Shown here: positions 23,611-33,885 of the stretch, piece by piece
Layout of the letters: every line of letters begins with the position of its first letter
How positions within the stretch are numbered: position 1 is the stretch's first letter
Assembly (NCBI GenBank): GCA_021234155.1
Contig: JAJEKV010000051.1
Span: 10,006,105-10,070,104 of the forward strand
Direction of reading: 5' to 3'
Length of the DNA stretch: 64,000 nt
Source: Isoetes taiwanensis
Lineage: Eukaryota > Streptophyta > Lycopodiopsida > Isoetales > Isoetaceae
Position numbers and translations under genes: made by a program
Notes under the pieces: model-generated
Seen by the model: the letters and a program-made list of their open reading frames with translations, nothing else
Database searches by the model: none
Told to the model about the DNA's origin: nothing

Positions 23611-24680
23611 TAATATCGTCGATTCGCGTAGCGAATCGGCATTCTTGCTCAAGACGAGCATGCATGCATTGCATGCGTCGCATGCGTTTTGGGCCATTCA
23701 TCAGGTTGGGCGTTTGCTACTTATTGCAGAGTTCTTCATCGACGTTTCATCGGCGCTTCCTCTTCTCTCAGCAGTACCTTATTCTCTTTGATTTGTTTCC
23801 GTGGCGGGGAGGGGCTTCTTCCCCGCCTGGTTTTGGCTAATTTGGCGTGGCTTTCCCTGCTGTCCTTTTTCCGGCCTTTAGCCTTCATCCTGTGACCTTA
23901 GTCCTCGATCCTAGTTTGTTAAGGAAGTCCTTTGGTATTCCGGGCGTTTTGTTGGTTTCATGCGGTGTCGCGATTACAGCAAGAATATCGTCGATTCGCG
24001 TGGCGAATCGGCATTCTTGCTCAAGGCGAGCATGCATCATCGATTGCATGCGTCGCATGCGTTTTGGGCCATTCATCAGGTTGGGCGTTTGCTACTTATT
24101 GCAGAGTTCTTCATCGACGTTTCATCGGCGCTTCCTCTTCTCTCAGCAGTACCTTATTCTCTTTGAACCCACCCTCCCCCCCTTCTTTGTTTATTATATT
24201 TTGTACAAGTTCTGTTTATCATGTTTTTCCACCCAGTGGGTGATGCTTTTTTTCCACTCACTGGGTGATGCTATTCTTTGGTATGTTTCTCGTTTGTTGT
24301 TGGTGATGTCTGCGCGTGTACAGGTTGGCGGCGCCATCCGCTTTGACTTCTCCATCGCGGGTTTTAGGAGCGATTCTATGCCTTACGTTTGTCTCAAGCC
24401 CCTTGCGAAGGCTTATCACTAGGGTTTTTCCCTCGAAAACCCGAAGGGAGGGTTTTTAATCCCTTGATAAGCTTTCGGCGGTACATCAGCCACTCATCTA
24501 TTAGCATTGTATTTGTTTTGGGGTCCAAATGATATAATTGGATTTTCCCTTTATTTTTCGTGGGTAGTTCGCATGTGTGCGGCTATCCACTGTCCACCAT
24601 TGTCGAAAATCTGCTGAGATGAATGAGAAGCCTATCTATCGGGCGTTTTGTTGGTTTCATGCGAGTCGCAGTGCAAGAAT
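23611..24680 (-). mobile_element. Helentron-like non-autonomous elements, two tandem units
   Basis: Units 23611-23986 (internally shortened) and 23987-24680. Each begins (plus strand) with the palindrome GATTCGC-GTA/GTG-GCGAATC followed within three bases by ATTCTTGC, and ends with GCAAGAAT. Read on the minus strand, this is a 5' short inverted repeat plus a 3' subterminal copy followed by a terminal hairpin. That is the asymmetric arrangement described for Helentron/Helitron2 elements. Head-to-tail tandem units are also typical of rolling-circle elements. An internal nested hairpin lies near 24405-24475. No coding capacity is visible. Confidence 0.55.
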
Positions 24681-27600
24681 GTGCAACTTAAAGAAGACAA
24701 TCTGCAACTCTAAATCGTTCAGGTTTAAAAAAAAACTATACTAAGAAATTGACACACAAAGGATCTAACCGAGATTCTGTTCTACCAATAGATGCACACA
24801 TGACATTATTCTTCAAAGGCCTCAAATCTTGAAACTTTGAATTTTCTTCTTGGCTCACCTGGATACTGCTTCGTGCTCCTCATAAGAAACAGTGATCCAA
24901 TCAGGCAAACAGAAGTAGCTCTTTCCACATGAGCTTCCACGGCGCCATAAAAGCCATTTTTCTTGCTTCTAATTTCCTGAAACATGCAGATAGAATCATA
25001 ACAGTAGCTAGAACAGAAAAAAAAATTAGGTTAGATTGATAGAGAATAGGCGCACCTATAGCTCCGTAGCATGCATCGTCATAGCCATGCTTTGAAGCTC
25101 CAAATTTAACTTCCACAGATCAAAAAAGAACTTCCTGTGATTGCCATCAAGAGGAGGCTTGAAATCAGGAATCTGCAATCATGGAGGAAGGCCGGATGAG
25201 ATTGCCAAAACGAAATGAAATAGATTTCGAACCCCAAAATGCCGTACTCGAAATCATACCTAATATTGATCGTCTTTGCAGTGCATCTCTATTCCAATAC
25301 CGGGCCAGAATGCATCAGCAACCATGGCAAGCATGCAAAGGATAGGCCAGGATAAGAAATCCACGGAAACTCGGGATGGATAACCCACCATTAAATTCCA
25401 AAACACCAAAAAATTAATGTTCTACGATTTTTAGATTGTCGGAGTTTTTTTTCGGGCGCCTGAACTCTCTTAAATCTTAGGAAATCGAGCTAAAAAAAAT
25501 TCCAAAAATATTTTTGGCCAAACCAGAAATTTCCAAATTAACAAGATTGATAACAATATAAAGGAAAAGTGCTTTCAAAACTTCAAATAATATGCATTCA
25601 ATACGAAGGAACAAGAAGCCAACAGTTATCCAAGTGCTTACATGCAGCAGAGCTTCGAAATCTTTTATAATTGCTGAAACTAGAACTTAATATTCTCTTC
25701 TCTAGACAGATAGGCAAGGAACTTATAGGATTTTGTATCTGCATTCTTCTTGTTATCAATGAATTCAAGAACAAACATTCATTTTGTATGTTTAGACTAT
25801 ATTTCCTTTGTATTGTAGCCCTTACTAGCCAATAAGTTGGGACACTATATCCCTGCAAATTTTACATCATGTTAGAAACCTTTCGTTTCATATGTCTACC
25901 TTTAGTAAAACCACATAACGTAGATAAAAGAAGGATAGCTGGATGCAAATGACAAGAAACTCTTACTCTGAAAAAAACACATTGCAAAAACAACGCATAT
26001 ACGTCTCCTTCACATGGCCAGCAAGATCTGGAGCTAAGAGGGATTGATGTTGAGCAGCAAATCCTGGAGGAACCATGGCATCAACAGGGCCCTCTAGTTC
26101 ATTATGCAAATCTGGCCCTTGCTAAAAATATGGTCCAGTCCGGCACCACAGGCCCAACAATGTTTTGCCATCGAGTCAGGGGGAGAAAACCATAGAAGCA
26201 CAGAAACAAAGAAACCCCAAAATACCCTCTTCCGACCTAAAATCCCCTGTGCTGAGTTCCGATCTGATGCCAAGAAAGAGCCAACATAGTTTGGTGTGTA
26301 GCGGGATGGAGATCCCTGTGTTCGGGCACCTGTGCTGGTGCGGTTGTTCTGGAGACACTACCGGATGCTGAAGGAAGCCAATAAGTTCCCAACACATAAC
26401 CCTAAAATGGGTTACCTCGAGGCTTGCATGTCGAGCAGAATATGATACTACAAGAAAATACAATAATATAATAAAGAAATATATGACATATGAGTCTAAA
26501 CCATTGGAATTAGGCATCAAAATTAGTTTAAGCATATGCGCACTCTAGATATACTAATTAGTATACCTCATCAAATACATCCATGAAATCATATAAAAAC
26601 TTTAGAAAAAAACGTACAAAAATACAACCCCCTGTTATAATGCTAGATATTGAGCAGAGGAACCACGTGGAAGTTCTTTTTTAAGCCCATCAATCATAAA
26701 AAGAAAAACAATACAAATACGAGGAAGTTTCACAAGCAGGTGTGAAATCTCACCAAGACATGTTCAAAATGCAAATTTTAAGCTCATGGCCGAGTAGTTG
26801 GCCATCAGATAGCATGTTATTACATTAGCAGTTGTGCCCTCCCTGTCATGTAATCACGTATCAATACAATGTAAATGTGCAAACATAACCACAAATCCTG
26901 TATGACCTCATTGTGATCCATCCCTACATTCCTCCAACCATTGTGATGCGTCCCTACATTCCTCCAACTAACTGCTCCAAAGCTTGCCAGCTCCGTTTCC
27001 TTCTAGAGAAACATTTCTTGCACTCATATGTTTCTCCATCTTACTAGCAACCATGAAATTTAATTGTCAAGTCTTGTTAGGGACTTGTGGTCATGAAAGA
27101 CTACTATCTACCTACTTAGTTACTAGCGCCAATACATGTATATGTAGAAAATAACCCCGGGATCCGAGGGGAAAACTTTTATTAATAGGTGGAAATATCG
27201 CATTTCCTCACATTTAACATTTCTAAAAGAATCTTGATAGAATTTGGGAATATTGAGCGTTCTAGGAAAATTTAGAATCAACTTCAGAAAATTAAGGGAA
27301 TTTCGTGCAAAGTCTAGAGCAAATGTACAAAATTAAAAGGGAATCTAACATTTTCGACATTCAATTAATAAACATCAATAGTATCTATTACATTGTTATT
27401 CCTTTTCATTATGTATCATTTTCATGCCTTTTTTTTGAAAGGCCGCCGCGATAAATTTCTTGTATACATAATGGGAAATGCATGGGTAACCCCTTCAGGG
27501 CCTAGGGGTTGTTTTGTAGAAGAAAACTCCATACGGGGGACATATTTCTGTCCCCCTATAGACTAAGAAGGGGGACAGAAATATGTCCCCTGTACACTAA

Positions 27601-28671
27601 GGAGGGGGGACAGATTGTAAGTAAAGTGATGCAGTGGAGCTACTTAGAAAATGAATCATGGAATATGAAACAACATTATTTTTTTTAGATAAGATAAGGT
27701 AAGATAAAGATTTTGTAGAAGAACATGGAATGCGATCATTCATACTATCTGTCAATTATGTTATGAAAAATAATGGATGTATAGAATCATGTTAAGAATA
27801 ATAATGAATGTATAGACCCATTGACATATGATCATGTGTTTGAAGAGCGCCCATGCTATAAACCAAATCATACCACTAGTTGTGGCTTTCTATTTCCCTG
27901 TTAAAACAATAGAAACGCTTTAGAGCATTTGTTATACAAAACAGTTGTGATGAAATCATAAGAAAAAGGAACATCAATAGATTCAAAGAATGGGTGTTGA
28001 ACCAACAATAATAGCGTAAAATAGTCATAGAGCTAACAAAACAAGGCTATACCTACAATTGATGCTCATCAAAGGGCCATGGAGATACATTTGTCCCATA
28101 ACACCACAACAAAACAATGATATGACAACATTAGAAGTCATGGGATTGAACCATGATTACAAAACCATTGTCATTGCAAACTCAAGAGCAAGTAAATATG
28201 CCAAGAACCTCAAAACAAAGAGAAGTTGTTTACCTTGGAGAAACATAAAAGATTGCACAAGGTTTTGCAAACCCTAAGTGTTTTTTTTACACTAGAGAAA
28301 AAATAAGCCTTTCATATGAAAAGGACTATGAGGCCGCAAAAGAAAGTAAGCACGTGCCTTGCGTGGTGTTAGTAAAAGAGGAGCTCAATATGCATGCATT
28401 GCATATATATGTATGTTATGCATACATTGTGTGCATGTAATGCATGTACATGTGCATGCCAAAACCTTAGGTTGGGAGTATACACCATATGCTCTAAAAA
28501 TACTACTAGCATACCCTCACACAAATACAACAACACAATCATATGCAAACCATAGCAAAATTGTCATATATTTATATGTTTTACGCGACGCTAAACAGTT
28601 GTGATAAAATTATAAAGAAGAAGGGCATCAGTAATTCAAAGAATAGGAGTTGAACTCACTATAGATAGTTA
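24681..28671. other. No gene recognised
   Basis: Short frames only. A minus-strand exon-like segment around 25078-25184 (IPDFKPPLDGNHRKFFFDLW, after a splice-like TTGCAG) is the only suggestion of coding; I do not recognise it. The inverted repeat at 27535-27590 is listed separately. Confidence 0.5.
27535..27590. repeat. Perfect 21-bp inverted repeat (hairpin)
   Basis: Arms at 27536-27556 and 27570-27590 (GGGGACATATTTCTGTCCCC core) with a 13-base spacer. Each arm is itself nearly palindromic, and a third partial arm (GGGGGGACAG) follows at about 27605. It may form a cruciform or belong to a miniature element. Confidence 0.85.
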
Positions 28672-28702
28672 CTAGTAAACGTGTGTCGGGCGTTGCCGGG
28701 CT
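28672..28702 (-). mobile_element. Helitron-type 3' terminus, copy 1 of a pair
   Basis: Minus strand: GC-rich imperfect hairpin, then CACACGTTTACTAG and T. The same TAGTAAACGTGTG phrase (plus strand) recurs at 28857, so two related termini lie 184 bp apart in the same orientation. Confidence 0.5.
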
Positions 28703-28855
28703 AATGTCCTAGCTTGTGTTTGTACTTATCCTTTAACGTTCATATGTGCAACTTTCGACCACAAGACAGATTGATGCTTGCAAGAATGGACATTTATTTA
28801 CGTCGAATTTATCTAATAACAGTATCATCAATGTATTAACTTTGTGTGCCCATCT

Positions 28856-28890
28856 CTAGTAAACGTGTGCCCGACATCGCCGCGCATAAG
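28856..28890 (-). mobile_element. Helitron-type 3' terminus, copy 2 of a pair
   Basis: Plus strand CTAGTAAACGTGTG then a GC-rich stretch CCCGACATCGCCGCGC. It matches the terminus at 28672 and ends in CTAG on the minus strand. Confidence 0.45.
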
Positions 28891-31629
28891 TGTAGTGTGT
28901 GTCGCTTTTGATTTGTGATAACCTCTCCAACTATCTCATTAATTGTTCATCACAAATATATGTCAATTTCAACTAATAATATTGGTTCCAAATACTTAAA
29001 TGTTCATTGTGTACTAAAGCATGCATTTATTATGATAATGTCCAATATTATTGTGCATAAGTGAGAGGGTGCATGCTCATTAGCATATGCCTTAATAGTT
29101 CGGGGTGACTTCAGCATATATGATGAAGATGAGCATAGTAACAATTAAAAATCTGGAGATATTTCACGAACTGAGATGGTAAATGATAATGCCAGTGAGA
29201 GTTGAGATGTGATTTAGCTAAATGCAGCATTATCCATAGTGGCACATTAATATGAGGGATATGCTTGAAAACATTTTCCAAATAAGAGAGAGTAACAAAA
29301 CAGCTATCACTTATATAAAATAGTTAACCACAACATACGGATAGTATTGTTTGGCTACGTTAATTAGCACGCGTGCCACACATGCTTGCTTGAATGAATG
29401 ACAGAGGGCACATGAGAGAAAATCACATCCTTTAAATACAGTATAGACACTTGCATATAAAACCATAGTGTATGCTCACGCGGAACTCTCGTTAGAAATA
29501 TTAAAACTTTTTACATCCCATCACATCTAAACTAATATTTACCAATGACATGTTAGCAGCCAAGATTAACGCAAGTACATGGACATGCCCATGGAAACAA
29601 TCCATGGACGTCCCAAGGATTGTGCAAAAAAGTCATAATCTAACTTGCCAATTTAGCTTTGATAACTTTTTTACTTAATCACAATAATAATGGGGTTCCC
29701 TGTGCAAAAGCAAATATAAGCATACCCCACAAATGACGATCGCTATCTATGGTCTAGAGCGAGGAATAGCTGGTAAATATGCCATCCAATAGGTCTCGAT
29801 GCTAGGAGTCAACCCCCGTGTAAATATACACCAAAACCAAAGGGAGTTTCAGGGGAATGTTAATGTAAAAGTATTGGATGTAATGGTTTGTGTTAACTTA
29901 AAAATGTTTTGGCCCCTTCGGGGCACATCTCAATAGGGGCCTTTGAAAAGATGTAGTAGACAAATGAATTGAACATCACTATAATGCAAGGACAACCATA
30001 TTCCTAAACATATGAAACATAGAAGTTTAACTCATATTGAACCATGTAACCTTAAATGCACAATCATGTCCTTTGCCATGACACCTATGTTGCCATATAT
30101 TTAAAAGAAAATGAACTTATCGTGATGTTGCAACATATTTGAAAAACTCTCCAAGCCTAAGATTTATCAAAGAGAATACAAGCTTCTTCCAAGCTATGAA
30201 TTTGGCATAATCGATACATATATAAAGCAGTTTTGAATTTTTCATTGTTTTTGTCCCTCTATATTTTTTCCGCGCCGCAATCTAAGTGTGGCTTCATCCG
30301 CCACGTGTTGATGCTCGCAGGAATCTTGGACGCCATAGCCCAATGCTTCACTGAACCTTGCACTGCCATAGCCATGGAGTTGCTTTTGTTTTCATGCCTG
30401 GCGCCGCTGCAGCTGACCTGCAGAACACCTTTGAAATTGACTTACAGAGATGATTATCCACAGCCATGAGCTCGAATTCCGATACCAATATTCATGATTC
30501 TCGCCATTTCTCAAGCAAACGGAGGCATCAATTGCTATAGAAAATGCTCAAATCTAGCTCTAGATCCCAATCCACAAACGTGTTTAGCCTGCCCAACCCA
30601 TTCCGTCCCCTTTCTGTTCTAACACAGTGGCCAAATCATCCAACAAGTCCGACTATAAATCCCCCATCCGAAGATGGATAATGTGAAGAATTAAAATTAC
30701 ATGAATCTGAGTCTCATTGCATTAATCTCACGCAAAATCGTCTTAACCCACCGATTTGCCCCAAATTGGGCAGTTTTCGCCTCAAATCCGATTCGAAAGA
30801 ACAGTCTAGACAGAGATATGGAGGTTTCACGGGGTGCAGAAATTGGAGAAGTTCGGCAATGGAAAAAGCCTGATGAAAATTTATGGGAAGGCATTTGCAC
30901 ACAAAACTGACCGGCCAATTCGTCTAATAACAGGGATAAAGGCTTCCGGAGGCTCTATGTCCTCTTCTTAAGGCACGTGGAGTAAAGAGGAGATCTTCTC
31001 CGCCCCTTCTAGATCCGTCGGCCTTCTCCAAACAAAACAGAGCAACCCAAGTTATTTGAAAGCTCTTCTCTAATCATGGGGTCACAGTTTATCTACACAG
31101 TTTGGAGTCTGCAAATCCTAAATTTCGGACTAATTGAGACTGAAATGCAGGGTCTCTTTTCATTGTTCAGGCTGCGTACAGCTACAGCTTGGCCACCACA
31201 TTGGGCAGTAATTCTTCCTTTCCATTTTCGTCTTTTAACAAGTGATATAAGTGCGTCGCAGTTTCCAGAAGACTTTGAATTTAACTTGCAAATTTCTCTG
31301 CACACAAGATCTCTGAAAATCGGTGGGTATCTACATTGAGAAACTGGTATTTTGGGTTCAAGAAATTTGCATAAAGAGGTTTAATCTATGGGTTCACCAG
31401 CTTAGAATATGGTTTACTCCTCTCTACTCCTTTAATTGGCCTTCCACGATTGCTCAATTGTGCAGAACAGGTCATAGATGTTTTTGATATCCTTCAAATA
31501 TGAACAGCACTCAATCCTTCAACTCTGAATGCATTTATATTTTGTGTAGATACTAGGCTATAAGTTAATGTATTTAGCATTACTAGGTCCAATACTTAAC
31601 TGTTAAAATGGCATTTTCCCTTGGTTAAT
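28891..31629. other. No gene recognised
   Basis: AT-rich. It contains the repeat copy at 29819-29926. The GC-richer stretch 30230-31340 has frames on both strands of 60-90 codons but no motif; it may be a 5' flank or a degraded gene. Confidence 0.5.
29819..29926. repeat. Dispersed repeat with terminal hairpin, copy 2
   Basis: Related to 15570-15711. The terminal hairpin here is GCCCC-TTC-GGGGC at 29912-29924, where copy 1 has GGGCCC-TTC-GGGCCC. The bases differ but the pairing is kept. Confidence 0.6.
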
Positions 31630-32494
31630 GTCGTCGATTCGCGTAGCGAATCGGCATTCTTGCTCAAGACGAGCATGCATGCATTGCATGCGTCGCATGC
31701 ATGCATCGCATGCGTTTTGGGCCGTTCATCAGGTTGGGCGTTTGCTACTTATTGCGGAATTCTTCATCGACGTTTCATCGGCGCTTCCTCTTCTCTCAGC
31801 AGTACCTTATTCTCTTTGAACCCACCCTCCCCCCCTTCTTTGTTTATTCTATTTTGTACAAGTTCTGTTTTTCCACCCGGTGGGTGATGCTTTTTTTCCA
31901 CCCATTGGGTGATGCTACTCTTTGGTATGTTTCTCGTTTGTTGTTGGTGATGTGCAGGTACAGGTTGGCGAGCGCCATCCGTTTTGGCTTCTCCATGCGC
32001 GGGTTTTTGGGAGCGATTCTATGCCTTACGTTTGTCTAAGCCCCTTGCCGAAGGCTTATCACTAGGGTTTTTCCTCGAAAACCCGAAAGGGCGGGGTTTT
32101 TTAATCCCGGTGATAAGCTTTCGGCAGGTACATCAGCCACTCATCTATTAGCATTGTATTTGTTTTGGGGTCCAAATGATATAATTGGATTTTCCCTTTA
32201 TTTTTTTGTGGATAGTTCGCATGTGTGTGGCTATCCACTGTCCACCATTGTAGCAAATCTGCTGAGATAAATTAGAAGCCTATCTATCAGCAGTACCTTA
32301 TTCTCTTAGATTTGTTTCCAGGCAGGGGAGGGGCTTCTTCCTGCCTGGTTTGGCCAATTTGGCGTTGCTTTCCTGCTGTTTTTTTCGGCCTTTAGCCTTC
32401 ATCCTGTGACCTTCGTCCTCGATCCTAGTTTGTTAAGGAAGTCCTTTGGTATTCGGGCGCTTTGTTGGTTTCATGCGAGTCGCAGTGCAAGAAT
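31630..32494 (-). mobile_element. Helentron-like non-autonomous element, single copy
   Basis: Same family as 23611-24680. It starts with GATTCGC-GTA-GCGAATC and ATTCTTGC and ends with TCGCAGTGCAAGAAT. The internal hairpin region (32045-32125) has arms GGCTTATCAC and GTGATAAGC around GGTTTTTCCTCGAAAACCC. The order of internal blocks is rearranged relative to the tandem copy. Confidence 0.55.
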
Positions 32495-33885
32495 GAGGTT
32501 TTTTTTAAATGTTTGCTTTTAAACACACTTCTAACTAATGCGAGCAAAGTGAATCACAAAATTTGAACCTTATTTTGAGAGCCTTGAAATAACATTATTA
32601 TAGAGCCTTGAAATAACATTATTATCTTCAATATGAGGGCAAAGCATCGTGGTTTCAAGTTGACACAAATCCCCTCTGATGCATTTGGAAGAAGAGAAAT
32701 GTTCGCCGCGATAAATTTCTTGTAGCAATAATCGTACTCACTGGTTGAAAGGGAGGAACGAAATACCTGGCAACCTTTTGATGTTTTTGGGGTATCTCGC
32801 ATTTGCCCACATATATCTCTTTATCCTCCAGCTCTAAATAATCAGCCATTCGCATGCAAAACTTGAACATTCAAAAAGGCGAGAACTACAAGCCATAGAA
32901 TAACTCTGATGAGCATTATAGAGCCATCCTCATGACAGTTTTTTGCTACAAACTCTTTCCAAATCATCTGCATCCTCCATCCTTTAAGCCCTTCACGCTT
33001 ATGCAAACTGTTGCGAGCATGTGCAAGACCATCAAGCTTCTGCAAGGTCCTCCAGATATTTCGAAATGGAGCTCTGCATAACTGGAATCTGCAAAGTCCA
33101 CCCGGTCTTCTCCTTGGATCTTTGGACAATGGAAAGAATATTGTTCAAGCCAAAGCCGACATCCTCAGTGCCTATGCAAGAAGCCCACAGACAAAAGGAG
33201 ATTAGCTGGCGTGGGTGTGACGTGGGTGTCCACGTGAACAGCCTGGAATTGCACGAAATCGTGCACCTCGGGTTAGGCAAGCCTACTAATAAACAACAAA
33301 AAAATTAGAAAGAATTTTTTCCCTCACCACCATTGTCAAAAATCTTGGTCTATCAAAATTCATCTTCATCTTCAAGTTTCTGAGTTAGATAAACCAAGAC
33401 GCTCTTCTTAGTTCTCACAATGCTTTGCATAACAAGCATGGTTGGTCGTAATGTCATACCGTACGAGTCTATTTAAGAGGACGTCCGAGCGGCATCCATG
33501 GCTTAAACACGTCAGATTGACAGGGCTAAAACATGACGGGGTGTCCGACATATACGGAGCTCGGACAGCGTCTAGCACCTTTCTAATAAAAGTTGCTCGG
33601 CTTTAGGAAGGTTTAGTACCACATTTATAAAATGGCTTGCTTCCAAAACAGGAAAAATCAACCACCTAAATGCAAACCTTTCGGACAAACATGGAAGCCA
33701 AGGGCCAGAAGAGCAGGCTCTGTTTCAGAACGATAATAACATCCGAGTTAAAATGCTATTCTTGATTTCACAAACCAAAACGGACTAGAAAACTTGAAGC
33801 AATATACATTAATAAGATGGAAGGCCTAAACGCCTGAGAAAAAAGCGCAAGACCCCACCCCAATTCTACATTTCATCTAAGATAT
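32495..33885. other. No gene recognised; 3' flank of the export-adaptor gene
   Basis: Contains a 24-bp tandem duplication (AGAGCCTTGAAATAACATTA type, about 32577-32625). Overlapping frames on both strands at 32842-33308 have no recognisable motif; the minus-strand one ends in a hydrophobic stretch (LIRVILWLVVLAFLNVQVL). Confidence 0.5.

Noticed and set aside
23847-24422. 191-codon frame in the tandem repeat, and similar frames near 31701
   Set aside because: The frames follow the Helentron-like repeat copies and change with indels between them; no protein family matches.
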